Positions 8,410 through 17,283 of a stretch of 64,000 bases of DNA are shown piece after piece (position 1 is the stretch's first letter; every line of letters starts with the position of its first letter). The position numbers and the translations under genes are program-made. A model generated the notes under the pieces. It had not been told where the DNA came from. It worked only from the letters and a program-made list of their open reading frames with translations, and made no database searches. Source of the stretch: Bradyrhizobium sp. 149 (GTDB lineage Bacteria; Pseudomonadota; Alphaproteobacteria; Rhizobiales; Xanthobacteraceae); contig NZ_JADPKK010000023.1 of assembly GCF_023073915.1 (NCBI RefSeq), positions 62,001 to 126,000 of the forward strand, in the 5' to 3' direction.

Positions 8410-9662
8410 TTAGCAGTGCCCTTCTTGCGCTAGGCCTCGTGCTTGGGACGGCCTCGCAGCTGCGCCTTCCCAACTTCCCCTTGGGAATAGGAGAAGCCTG
8501 CCTCGTCGTGTGGCTCGGTCTTGCATCCCTGCATCTCTTGGCGGGTTCAAGAATTTGCAATCCGCGAGCTCTGCTCTGGCTTTCTGCATTCTGGAGCTGC
8601 TTTATCTTGATCCAGAGTTTCGGAGCCTTCCTTGCATTGCTGCGCCCGGAGATCGTCGACCCACAGCTCGTCGTGCATGACATCTTCGCATATCTCCTAG
8701 TGGCGACCCTCACTTGCCTGGTGGCTGCAACGTTGAGACCCGAGGGTACCCTACGCCAGTCGCTATGGTTCCTGATCGGATTTTGGATCGTCGCCGTGGC
8801 GGTGCAACTTGCATTGGGTTGGGGCTACCTTGGCATCTCGTCGGTCAATCCTTGGTACTGGGACCGGTTTCGCGGGTGGTCGGAGAATCCAAACCAGCTT
8901 GCAATCTACTGTGCGGTCTTGACACCGCTTTCGCTTCACATGGCCCTTACCGCGAAGCCGTTTGGCCGGCTCATTGCAGTGTTGAGCTGCATCGCAACGT
9001 TCGTCGTGGGCCGGCTGACGAAGAGCGATACCTTTCTTATCTCGATGTCGCTTTCGATACCGTTACTCATTGCGCTGCGCTTCCGAGGCTGGCTAACATC
9101 ACCCGAACATCGATGGAGTCTGCGTTTCGCAGCTGCAGCGATCGCCGTTCTAGCCATAGTTCCCCTTTTGCTCTCACTACTCCCCTACGGGGTGGCAACC
9201 GCGAATGATGTCGAGGGGCTGGCCGCCGGCATGATGAAGGACCGCGGCGGTGAGGCAACGAAGGCAACTACCAATCTGCGGCTAAGTCTTTGGAAGGATG
9301 CTTTGCATGCCGGACTGGAGTCTGGTTCGCTTGGCCTTGGGCCCGGGCCGCATTTGGAGAAGCCAACCGGCATCACGGACAAGGGCGTACCACTCCCGGT
9401 GGAAGCTCACAGTACCCTGCTGGACGTATTCACCCAAGGCGGATTGCTTGGCGTGATTGCCATTTTCAGCCTGCTTGCCGGCACGTTTGTGCTCCTGCTC
9501 CGCGCGCGGCTCGACGCCTTGGCTGTCTTGATCTTTGCACTCGCCGTCTTCAGCATCAGCCATTTCATTCTGCGGCACCCCACCGTGTGGTTTGCCGTCA
9601 CGCTGGGCCTTATCCTGGGCTCGGATCGGCGCTCAGTGGCGCAAGCGCGAGTTGGAAATTAA
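8406..9662 (+). CDS. O-antigen ligase/polymerase-like membrane protein (Wzy/WaaL family)
   Basis: The 418-residue protein is highly hydrophobic with about 10-11 predicted membrane spans and one large soluble loop at residues about 270-345. That loop ends in LESGSLGLGPGPHLEKPTGI and a downstream VEAHSTLLDVFTQGG segment. The conserved H-S in the loop and the N-(P/Q) segment after WYWDRFRGWSENPNQLA are typical of the O-antigen ligase/polymerase superfamily. It would polymerise or transfer repeat units at the periplasmic face. It is translationally coupled to the glycosyltransferase gene, and the next gene starts 3 nt after its stop. Polymerase versus ligase cannot be decided from sequence. Confidence 0.88.
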   Translation: MISSALLALGLVLGTASQLRLPNFPLGIGEACLVVWLGLASLHLLAGSRICNPRALLWLSAFWSCFILIQSFGAFLALLRPEIVDPQLVVHDIFAYLLVATLTCLVAATLRPEGTLRQSLWFLIGFWIVAVAVQLALGWGYLGISSVNPWYWDRFRGWSENPNQLAIYCAVLTPLSLHMALTAKPFGRLIAVLSCIATFVVGRLTKSDTFLISMSLSIPLLIALRFRGWLTSPEHRWSLRFAAAAIAVLAIVPLLLSLLPYGVATANDVEGLAAGMMKDRGGEATKATTNLRLSLWKDALHAGLESGSLGLGPGPHLEKPTGITDKGVPLPVEAHSTLLDVFTQGGLLGVIAIFSLLAGTFVLLLRARLDALAVLIFALAVFSISHFILRHPTVWFAVTLGLILGSDRRSVAQARVGN

Positions 9663-9665
9663 GTC

Positions 9666-11654
9666 ATGTGCGGAATTACAGGAATACTTCAGGCGCCGGA
9701 TGCTTCTCGATCCGCCGACCTAGCGGCGATCGGGCCGATGACGGCTCGCCTGCGCCAGCGCGGTCCTGATGCGGACGGGTTCTGGAGCGATCGTGACGCC
9801 GGCGTTGCGTTCGGACATCGCAGGCTGTCCATCATCGATCTCTCCGATGCGGGCCGGCAGCCAATGCTTTCGAGCGACGGCCGCTTCGTCATCACGTTCA
9901 ACGGCGAGATCTACAACTACAAGCCGTTGCGGCGAGAGCTCGAGTGCGCAGGCAAGCACTTCACCGGCAATAGCGATACGGAGGTCCTGCTGGCCCTGAT
10001 CGAGAGATGCGGCCTGGAGAAGGCCCTCCAACGCTGCAATGGCATGTTTGCAATCGGCTTGTGGGATCGCCGGAACCGCACGCTGCACCTGGCCCGCGAT
10101 CGAATGGGAAAAAAGCCGCTCTACGTCGCGCGGACGTCGAATGCGGTGGTGTTCGCGTCGGAGTTGAAGGCGATCGCGGCATTCCCCGGCTTTCATCAGG
10201 AGATCGCCCCAGGGGCGGTTGCGGAGTTTCTAACGCGCGGATGGCTGCCGGAAGACCAGTGCATATGGCGCGGCGTCTTCAAGATTCCACCCGGGGGCGC
10301 TCTAACGATCCGTGCCGATGACCTCTCGGTTTGCCGGGATGCCGCAGCGCTGCAAGAACGCGTGCGCTCCTGGTGGTCATTGACCGATGTGGCACACGCG
10401 GGCCGCGCAGCGCTGTCCACTGCGGATGACCAGCAGCTCGTTTCCCACGCTTGCGATCTGCTCAAGGCCGCGGTTGCCGACCGGATGGTTGCCGACGTTC
10501 CGGTCGGGTTGTTCCTCTCGGGCGGAATAGACAGTTCGGCCGTCGTGGCCCTGATGCAGGCCCAATCGGCGAGCCCGGTACGGACGTTTACGATTGGATT
10601 CGGTGAGCGCGCCTTTGATGAAACGGCTAACGCTGCGGCCGTGGCGCGGCACCTCGGCACCAGCCATACCGAACTACGTCTCACCTCCGCGGACGCCAGA
10701 GCGGTCATACCCGAACTTCCAACCATCTGGGACGAGCCGTTTGCGGATGAATCGCAGGTCCCGACACTGCTTCTATCTCGACTTGCACGGCAGGAAGTCA
10801 CCGTTGCACTTTCGGGCGACGGAGGTGACGAGTGCTTCGGAGGGTATTCCAGGCACGTCCTTTCCGCCCGTTTAGCCCCTCTGCTGAATTCCAACCGGTC
10901 GATACGGACCATGGCCGCGAGCGGTGTGGCGCTGCTCGGGCGCGGCATGCGCGAAAGCGTTGTCGAAAAACTTCGTCTTCCGGGTTGGTTGCAGCGGATG
11001 ACACACGGCGATCGGATCAACCGCCTGGCAGACCTTATTGGCAGCAACGACATCTGCGAGATGTACCGTCGGTCGACGAGGCTCTCCGAACTCCAGTTAA
11101 CGCGGAACCAAGCTGGCTCGGCGCCTGACTCCATCCCGCCGCTCAACGATCTGCTGTCTGATTTTATCGTTCGGGATATGCTTGGATATCTTCCGGGCGA
11201 TATTCTCGTGAAGCTCGATCGCGCTAGCATGGCCACGAGCCTGGAGGCTCGCTGCCCGCTTCTGGATCATCGGGTGGTTGAGTTCAGCTGGACACTACCG
11301 AATTCGGCGAAGGTGCGTCATGGTCAGGGAAAATGGCTCCTGCGCCAGGTCCTCCGCCGGTACCTACCGCGCCCCCTCTTCGAGCGGCCAAAACAGGGCT
11401 TTGACGTACCGATCGGCTCCTGGCTGAAGGGACCTCTTCGCTCGTGGGCGTCAGACCTCCTTTCGGAGTCGCGCCTTCGCAACCAGAATCTTCTGGACGT
11501 TTCCCGCGTGCAGGAGTGCTGGCTTCAACATCTTAGCGGTCGCCGCGATTTCTCACGACCGTTGTGGGCCGTCTTGATGCTGCAGTCCTGGCTCGACTCA
11601 GCAGTTGCCTCCGGGCCTTCCCGTACAGCGGGCGTGATGGAGCCGGCGCAGTAG
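9666..11654 (+). CDS. asnB: Glutamine-hydrolysing asparagine synthase-like amidotransferase
   Basis: A full-length 662-residue AsnB-type enzyme. The N-terminal class II glutaminase starts MCGITGILQ, with Cys2 as nucleophile, and includes FNGEIYNYKPLRRELE. The C-terminal synthetase domain has the ATP pyrophosphatase loop FLSGGIDSSAVVALM and ALSGDGGDECFGGYSRH. The family forms an amide from a carboxylate via an acyl-AMP, using ammonia from glutamine. Copies in polysaccharide loci are often thought to amidate uronic acids or build amide-linked decorations rather than make asparagine. Here it sits between a Wzy-like gene and a Wzz/kinase-like gene, which favours that role. True asparagine synthesis cannot be excluded. 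Confidence 0.93.
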   Translation: MCGITGILQAPDASRSADLAAIGPMTARLRQRGPDADGFWSDRDAGVAFGHRRLSIIDLSDAGRQPMLSSDGRFVITFNGEIYNYKPLRRELECAGKHFTGNSDTEVLLALIERCGLEKALQRCNGMFAIGLWDRRNRTLHLARDRMGKKPLYVARTSNAVVFASELKAIAAFPGFHQEIAPGAVAEFLTRGWLPEDQCIWRGVFKIPPGGALTIRADDLSVCRDAAALQERVRSWWSLTDVAHAGRAALSTADDQQLVSHACDLLKAAVADRMVADVPVGLFLSGGIDSSAVVALMQAQSASPVRTFTIGFGERAFDETANAAAVARHLGTSHTELRLTSADARAVIPELPTIWDEPFADESQVPTLLLSRLARQEVTVALSGDGGDECFGGYSRHVLSARLAPLLNSNRSIRTMAASGVALLGRGMRESVVEKLRLPGWLQRMTHGDRINRLADLIGSNDICEMYRRSTRLSELQLTRNQAGSAPDSIPPLNDLLSDFIVRDMLGYLPGDILVKLDRASMATSLEARCPLLDHRVVEFSWTLPNSAKVRHGQGKWLLRQVLRRYLPRPLFERPKQGFDVPIGSWLKGPLRSWASDLLSESRLRNQNLLDVSRVQECWLQHLSGRRDFSRPLWAVLMLQSWLDSAVASGPSRTAGVMEPAQ

Positions 11655-11665
11655 AGGAGCGTGTG

Positions 11666-13531
11666 ATGGAAGCGTTCACAAGTAAGCGGATTCTGCCGGT
11701 GACTGTCCTGTCCCAGGACCGGTCGAAACGCGACGAGTCACCTCCCGACGACGCCATCGCGGCATTCAAGCATGTCTTCGAGAGCATCAGGCGATACAAG
11801 CTCTTCATCGTCAAAATGATCAGCGCGGGCGCGCTGCTCGCAGTGCTCGGTAGTCTTTTTATGTCCCCGACCTACCTCGCGACGGCACAGCTTGTCCTGA
11901 GCGCTCGAAGCGGGGGAGCAGCCGACACTGCCGGCGCGCCCGGCAATGCTGCGCCGACTGGCGGTTCGGACGACCCGACAATCGATACGCACGTGACGGT
12001 CATGTCATCCGATGCCTATCTGCGGCGTCTGCTGCCGGCACTGAGGTTGATCGATAACCCTGCCCACGAGAGCGGCTCGGCTGCGCTGCTCGGCACTGCC
12101 TTGTCAAAGATAAAGGGGTTCCTCTCATTCCGGAAAGACCAACCGAGCGACGGCGCGGCGGTGGCAGCATTGAAAGGGCGTCTCAAGGTCAGCCAGGAGC
12201 GCCGGTCCAGAGTTATCAGCGTAATTGCCAGCGACTTCAATCCGCAACGGGCCGCAGATGTCGCGAATCTGGTCGCCCGATCCTACGCTGACGAGCTAGT
12301 CAGGCAAAAGCGAGCTGTGGAGCTCCAAGCTCTGGACGCCATCGCAGCACAATCGGCTAACGTTCAGCGCGAATTGTCAACGGCGAAAGCGGAATGGGAC
12401 GCCAGTCACTCAGGTCAGCCTTCATCACAGACAGCTGCGGCCTTGGAGTGGAAAATCACCACGCTGGCGCAGCAATATGAGACACTCATACGAAAGCGGC
12501 AGGATCTTACCACGAAAGGCGTCGTCGCTGAGCCAGACGTGACCGTCATCGCGGACGCCTCGCCGCCTGACCTTCCGAGCTCGTTGAACCCGTTCCTCCT
12601 CGTCCCGCCAATCACGATCGTCTTCGCTCTACTAGCATGTCTCCTCGCGATCATCCTGAAGCACTTCGATCGGAGTCTGCACACAGAGGCAGAAGCTGCA
12701 GAGGCATTGGACATCCCGTGCCTTGGATTGATCCCGTCGATCCCGCCGGAGCTGAGCATCTCGCCGCAGCGGTTTGTAAAGCAATCGGCTCTCTCACATA
12801 ACAGGGCCGTTCGATCGACCGTCGTATCTCTCATGACCGCCGATCCAGACTCGCCACTGCCGCCGTATGTTGTCTTGGTGACATCCAGCTTGCAGGGTGA
12901 AGGCAAGAGCGCGATCGCCTGGAGTTTTAGCTTTTGCGCGGCTCAGCTCGGGCAGCGCGTTCTGTTCGTGGACTTCTCCCAAGTACCGCGGCGGGTCGGT
13001 GGTGAGGCTGCGGACCTGTTCAAGCTGCTGGCGCACGACGGAGCGGCAGCCAAGGCCGTCCAGCACATCCCGGAGCTCGGAATCGACTACATCTCGTCGA
13101 GATTGTCCGAGGGCAGTCGCCTTGGGCCGTTGGCCAGTCCGAAAGTCGCCTCGTTGTTCGAGCACTTCAGAAACACCTACGATCTCGTCGTCATCAGCGC
13201 ACCATCTCTGGATGACGCGCCGGAAGTGCGCCTCCTCGCCTCCTGGGCAGATCACGTTCTGCTCGCTGTCCGCGCCGGGAGCACGAGCCGCGACGTCGTA
13301 CGGAGCACCCTGAATCGGTTTGCCGGGACGTCGGATCTCGATGCGCGTCTCAAGCTCTGGTGTGTCCTGACGCACGGAGTAGCGTCCGAGCTCGCGCCTT
13401 CGACTCTCGAGCCGTCATCAACATCGACTTTTATGCGTTACTGTCGCCGCCTTAAATCAGGGGCGGTACGGTGGACAAGCATCGAACCTGAAATCAATAT
13501 TTCCGAGCAGGCTGAGTCTGGGCCGAGATGA
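11666..13531 (+). CDS. Wzz/GumC-type chain-length protein fused to a BY-kinase-like ATPase domain
   Basis: The 621-residue protein has the layout of polysaccharide co-polymerases. The first membrane span is at about residues 48-68 (MISAGALLAVLGSLFMS). A periplasmic helical region follows, then a second span (FLLVPPITIVFALLACLLAI, about 308-330) and a cytoplasmic P-loop domain. Walker A is LQGEGKSAIAW and Walker A' is RVLFVDFS. The usual Walker B aspartate region appears changed (YDLVVISAPSLDD where relatives have IDxPP). The C-terminal tail has almost no tyrosine, so the autophosphorylated Tyr cluster of true BY-kinases is missing. Start 11666 has GAGGAG at 11654-11659. It should control chain length with the Wza-like protein at 4727. 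Confidence 0.9.
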   Translation: MEAFTSKRILPVTVLSQDRSKRDESPPDDAIAAFKHVFESIRRYKLFIVKMISAGALLAVLGSLFMSPTYLATAQLVLSARSGGAADTAGAPGNAAPTGGSDDPTIDTHVTVMSSDAYLRRLLPALRLIDNPAHESGSAALLGTALSKIKGFLSFRKDQPSDGAAVAALKGRLKVSQERRSRVISVIASDFNPQRAADVANLVARSYADELVRQKRAVELQALDAIAAQSANVQRELSTAKAEWDASHSGQPSSQTAAALEWKITTLAQQYETLIRKRQDLTTKGVVAEPDVTVIADASPPDLPSSLNPFLLVPPITIVFALLACLLAIILKHFDRSLHTEAEAAEALDIPCLGLIPSIPPELSISPQRFVKQSALSHNRAVRSTVVSLMTADPDSPLPPYVVLVTSSLQGEGKSAIAWSFSFCAAQLGQRVLFVDFSQVPRRVGGEAADLFKLLAHDGAAAKAVQHIPELGIDYISSRLSEGSRLGPLASPKVASLFEHFRNTYDLVVISAPSLDDAPEVRLLASWADHVLLAVRAGSTSRDVVRSTLNRFAGTSDLDARLKLWCVLTHGVASELAPSTLEPSSTSTFMRYCRRLKSGAVRWTSIEPEINISEQAESGPR

Positions 13532-13677
13532 CTGCAATGACCACCAGGCGGACTGGGTTAATAGCCTGGGTCTTTCGATATGGCAGCCAGCCGATCGGCC
13601 AGATGGTGGCTGCGAGCCAGCATCCTTCGTTTGAAGTATGCGTCCCCAAGCCTGATTGAATACGTTGGTACAGGAAA

Positions 13678-16410
13678 ATGACGGGTACCGTGATGCGGCT
13701 TGAGATATCTGGCGATCCGCCCGGTGGTCCATGCGAGACCCTGGAGGCGTACCTGCCCTCGAATTTTCAGCAACTTCACCGGACGCTGAGCTGGGTAAGC
13801 CCGCTGGAAGTGCCTCTCGATCTGAACGGTCCAGTCGATCGACCATTCGATGCCCTCGAAGCCGGCTTTGCCGGCGTCGCCGCCATCGAACACCTGATTG
13901 CGGTCACGGCGAAGTTCGCCGACAGGGTCGCAATCAGCGACGGCAATCACAGCTTCACGTACGCGCAGCTGTTGTCCCGAGTCTTGACCCTGGCCCAGGC
14001 GATCAGCGCACTTATCCCGGAGCATGAAGCCGTCGGATGGCTATTGCGCAGCTCGGCGTGGCAGCCGATCGCTATGCTAGCGTGCATGGCAGCCGGACGA
14101 GTCCTCGTCCCGCTCAATCCCCGCGATCCAGTTCAGCGGCTCACCGCTATCGCCGCGGCGTCCCAGATTTCCGTGCTGATAGGGCAGGACGGCGACAGTT
14201 CCGCCGCGTGGATCAAGCAGCACGGCCTACTCTGGCTCGACGTCGCCAGCGCCAGCAACCCTTCCGAAGCAACTTCAACAATCGCCCAGGTTTCGGTCGA
14301 TGCCCCTGCCGTAGTGCTCTATACCTCGGGCAGCACCGGAGCGCCGAAGGGGGTCGTGAACAGCCAACGCAACCTGCTCCAGCGCGTCCAGCAATATGTG
14401 GACGCTTGCCACATAAGTGCGACAGACGTCTTCATGCCCCTGAGCGGCCCCACCACGATCGCGGGTTGCCGGGAAATGTTGTCGGCCTTGTTGACCGGAG
14501 CGAAACTGCACATCGTCGACGTCGAGGCGCTCGGATTGCGCGGCGTTCTTCGCCAGATCACCACGCAACGTGTGACTATTACATACGTTGTACCCGCCTT
14601 GCTGCGTGCACTGATCAACGCAAGCCGGCCAGGCGATTTCGATTCCCTTCGCACAATTCGGATCGGCGGGGAGAGGGTCCTGTGGACCGATATCGCACTC
14701 GTTCGGCGAGCAGTACAACCGGGCTGCTTCATCCAAGTCAGCTATTTGTCGACGGAAACCACCGGCACCCAATGGTTTCTCCCCAAACAATGGCGGGAGG
14801 ACGGCGTCAGCGTTCCTGTTGGCTACCTGCTCCCCGGCATATCGTACGGCGTGCTCGATGAAAGTGGGAAACCCGTCCTGCAGGGTGAAGTCGGCGAACT
14901 GGTGATCAAGAGCAGGTACGTCATGCTCGGATACTGGGAGGATGGACGGCTTTCTCCGGCATCGTCCGCCCCGGATGACCCACAGTCTCGCATCTATCGG
15001 ACCGGCGACCTCGTCAGCATGGATACGCACGGACTGATGCGGATCGTTGGACGGAAAGGACGCCAGCTTAAGATCAATGGGCAGCGTGTGGAGCCAGCCG
15101 AGCTCGAGAGTGCGCTGCGCAAGCTCACCTATGTGAAGGACGCTGTCGCCGTCGTGACGGACGCGAACGAGTTGGTCCTGTTTGCATCGCCCACCGATCC
15201 GCTAAGTCCGCACTTCCAGGCCGACGTTCGCAACAGCATCCGGCAGGCTGTTCCTGCGGCTTTGCATCCGACCAGGATCCACGAGATACCGGAGATTTTT
15301 CGCCTGCCAGGAGGTAAGATCGATGACGCCAAGCTGAAGCTGCTCGATCTGCAGGTTAAAAGGACGGCGCCGGCGCCTGCGCCGCAGACGAAAGGAATGG
15401 CCGAAGCCAACCGGATCGTGCAGCAGGTGTGGAGCAGCATCCTGGGCGTGCCGGAAGCTGTCGGACGATGGGATGAGGCCGGCGGCGATTCCCTAAAGCT
15501 CCTGCGCTGTGTCATGGATCTCGAAGACCTCATCGGCCGCGAGGTCAGCATGGAAGCGTTCACGATCGATATGAGCGCCGAAGACATGATCGGGGCAATC
15601 GCGACGGTGCCTCCACGGGTGCAGCAGCGTCTAAACGACCAGAGTCTCCCAAGTCTTGTCATACTGCCCGGCTCCATGGGGTATGGCCCCAGCATGGCAG
15701 CATTTGGCGCTCAGCTCGGCAAGGTGGCGCGGGTGATACCGATCCGCTATCCGGACCTGACCTGGAGCCTCGCGGGCAGCGATTCCGTGCAGGAAATGGC
15801 CGCGGTGGCTCTCGAACAGATCAACGCAGCCCAACCACGCGGCGACGTCCGAATGATCGGCTATTCCCTGGGCGGCGGCGTCGCCTTCGAAGTCGCAAGA
15901 CGGTTGATCGAACAAGATCGTAAAGTCAAATTCCTGGGCATCCTCGACACTAATGTCGGCCCTCGCAGAGCAAATCACCGAGAAGCCTTCTCTCGCGCGC
16001 TACAGCGGATTCGATCCCATCGAGTGACGATCTACCGCATGTTCTGCCGCTCGGTGGCGAAGTTCGCCGCTCGCTTGGGCCAGGAGGTTCGATTCTGCAG
16101 GCTCATCGACACCATTACATGGCCTCGCGTGGCAAACACGCGCTTCATGCTGAAGCTCGAGCTCGAGGAAATTCTCCGGATGCGCGCGTTCGGACGCTGG
16201 GTCGAAGATACCAAGCCTCGTCTCGCTATCAAGGGTACTGTCTTTGCCTGCCATCGGCCTGGCGTGACGCCGCGCCTTGGATGGGACTCCTTGTTTGAGG
16301 AACTGGACGTGATTCCGATCGCCGGTGGACATCTTGACCTGGTGGTCGAGCCCCACCTCTCGATCAATCGGCCCGTCATCGAGCGCGCATTCGGGACGTC
16401 CTGCTCCTGA
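13678..16410 (+). CDS. NRPS-like adenylation-carrier-thioesterase protein
   Basis: A 910-residue three-domain protein. An ANL adenylation domain spans about residues 60-560, with A3 motif LYTSGSTGAPKGVV at ~214, GYWEDG and YRTGDLVSMDTHG motifs, and LPGGKIDDAKL carrying the A10 lysine. A carrier domain follows, with its phosphopantetheine serine in GGDSLKLL at ~605. The C-terminal alpha/beta-hydrolase thioesterase has nucleophile elbow GYSLGGGVAFE at ~728. There is no condensation domain, so it activates one carboxylate and releases or transfers it. An AGGAAA precedes the ATG. At the end of a polysaccharide operon, a plausible role is transfer of an acyl or amino-acid group to the amino sugar, or making a diffusible small molecule. 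The substrate code was not interpreted. Confidence 0.9.
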   Translation: MTGTVMRLEISGDPPGGPCETLEAYLPSNFQQLHRTLSWVSPLEVPLDLNGPVDRPFDALEAGFAGVAAIEHLIAVTAKFADRVAISDGNHSFTYAQLLSRVLTLAQAISALIPEHEAVGWLLRSSAWQPIAMLACMAAGRVLVPLNPRDPVQRLTAIAAASQISVLIGQDGDSSAAWIKQHGLLWLDVASASNPSEATSTIAQVSVDAPAVVLYTSGSTGAPKGVVNSQRNLLQRVQQYVDACHISATDVFMPLSGPTTIAGCREMLSALLTGAKLHIVDVEALGLRGVLRQITTQRVTITYVVPALLRALINASRPGDFDSLRTIRIGGERVLWTDIALVRRAVQPGCFIQVSYLSTETTGTQWFLPKQWREDGVSVPVGYLLPGISYGVLDESGKPVLQGEVGELVIKSRYVMLGYWEDGRLSPASSAPDDPQSRIYRTGDLVSMDTHGLMRIVGRKGRQLKINGQRVEPAELESALRKLTYVKDAVAVVTDANELVLFASPTDPLSPHFQADVRNSIRQAVPAALHPTRIHEIPEIFRLPGGKIDDAKLKLLDLQVKRTAPAPAPQTKGMAEANRIVQQVWSSILGVPEAVGRWDEAGGDSLKLLRCVMDLEDLIGREVSMEAFTIDMSAEDMIGAIATVPPRVQQRLNDQSLPSLVILPGSMGYGPSMAAFGAQLGKVARVIPIRYPDLTWSLAGSDSVQEMAAVALEQINAAQPRGDVRMIGYSLGGGVAFEVARRLIEQDRKVKFLGILDTNVGPRRANHREAFSRALQRIRSHRVTIYRMFCRSVAKFAARLGQEVRFCRLIDTITWPRVANTRFMLKLELEEILRMRAFGRWVEDTKPRLAIKGTVFACHRPGVTPRLGWDSLFEELDVIPIAGGHLDLVVEPHLSINRPVIERAFGTSCS

Positions 16411-16552
16411 GCCACAACACAAATGCTTGCAACACAATGCTTTTTCAGGGGCCGGTGCTGCGCACCACAGGTCATCACCGAGCACCACGCGGGTTCAGCC
16501 CAAACTTAGCTCGAAGCCACTGCTTCGCGCATGGGAGTGCCGCCTGCGATCA

Positions 16553-17089
16553 TCAGGGCCGCAGGTAGCTCCAGCCTTGCTCTTGAAGCTCCATCAGGCG
16601 GACAACTCCGGATTTGGTGACCTTCGCTTGCGTGATGAGAGGCACTTCTTTGCCCTCGTTCTTGGTCATGTTCTCACGTGTATTTCCGCAGGCCGAGAAC
16701 GTCAGCTCAGGCGTTGTCTCGCTCATCATTTTGATGCGCCCTTTCACAGGAGAGGTATCGTCTCGCAGCATGTGCAGTCCTGGCCCGTATGCGACGACTT
16801 CGACTTCGACTTTTTGACTGAGGTCGCCGTAGTGCTGAACGACGTTGCTGACGTTGTTGAGAGTGAGATTCATGACGGCCGGATCATTGACGTCAACATG
16901 GATGGCAAGTCGATGAGGCGGCTGCCTCTGAAGCGTTGCAACACCCATTTTAGCATTTGCGTTCCTGGCGTTAGTGCCGGGATTCTTGGTGGAGAGGGCG
17001 GATTGTGCGGAACCGCGGGTTTCGACGCCGCTCATGAGAACAAGTCCGACGGCCGCCACGCCGGCAAAAATGACAAATGATCTGCTCAT
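16553..17089 (-). CDS. Secreted DsrE-like protein (first of two paralogues)
   Basis: The 178-residue protein has a signal peptide (SFVIFAGVAAVGLVLMSGV) and a basic linker. A DsrE/DsrF-like domain of about 110 residues follows, with HVDVNDPAVMNLTLNNVSNV, VEVVAYGPGLHMLRDDTSPV and FSACGNTREN. The last carries the single conserved cysteine of this subfamily. DsrE-like domains handle sulfur relay in other contexts, but exported single-domain versions have no settled function. It is transcribed convergently towards the NRPS-like gene. A clear paralogue lies at 40053-40739; both share GLHMLRDDTSPVK and end in VVR(L/V)MELQExGW. Confidence 0.8.
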   Translation of the reverse strand: MSRSFVIFAGVAAVGLVLMSGVETRGSAQSALSTKNPGTNARNANAKMGVATLQRQPPHRLAIHVDVNDPAVMNLTLNNVSNVVQHYGDLSQKVEVEVVAYGPGLHMLRDDTSPVKGRIKMMSETTPELTFSACGNTRENMTKNEGKEVPLITQAKVTKSGVVRLMELQEQGWSYLRP

Positions 17090-17283
17090 TGCTCTGCTTC
17101 CTGCGTGTGTGACGAGGTGTGCAACTCACAAGCTATTTAAGCACAACCGTCCGGGCAAGCAGCTTTGGGCAGGGGTCCGCCCAATCTACTTAATTCCCAT
17201 CGTCGGCGTACTACTCCGTTTTGGCTACCGCAACTGCGACATCGACATCGCGTCGATGAAAGCGCCGTCATAAACGACATGCC

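Noticed and set aside
16411..16552. Short direct repeat AACACAA(A)TGCTT after the NRPS-like gene
   Set aside because: Only two short imperfect units between convergent genes; not distinguishable from chance.
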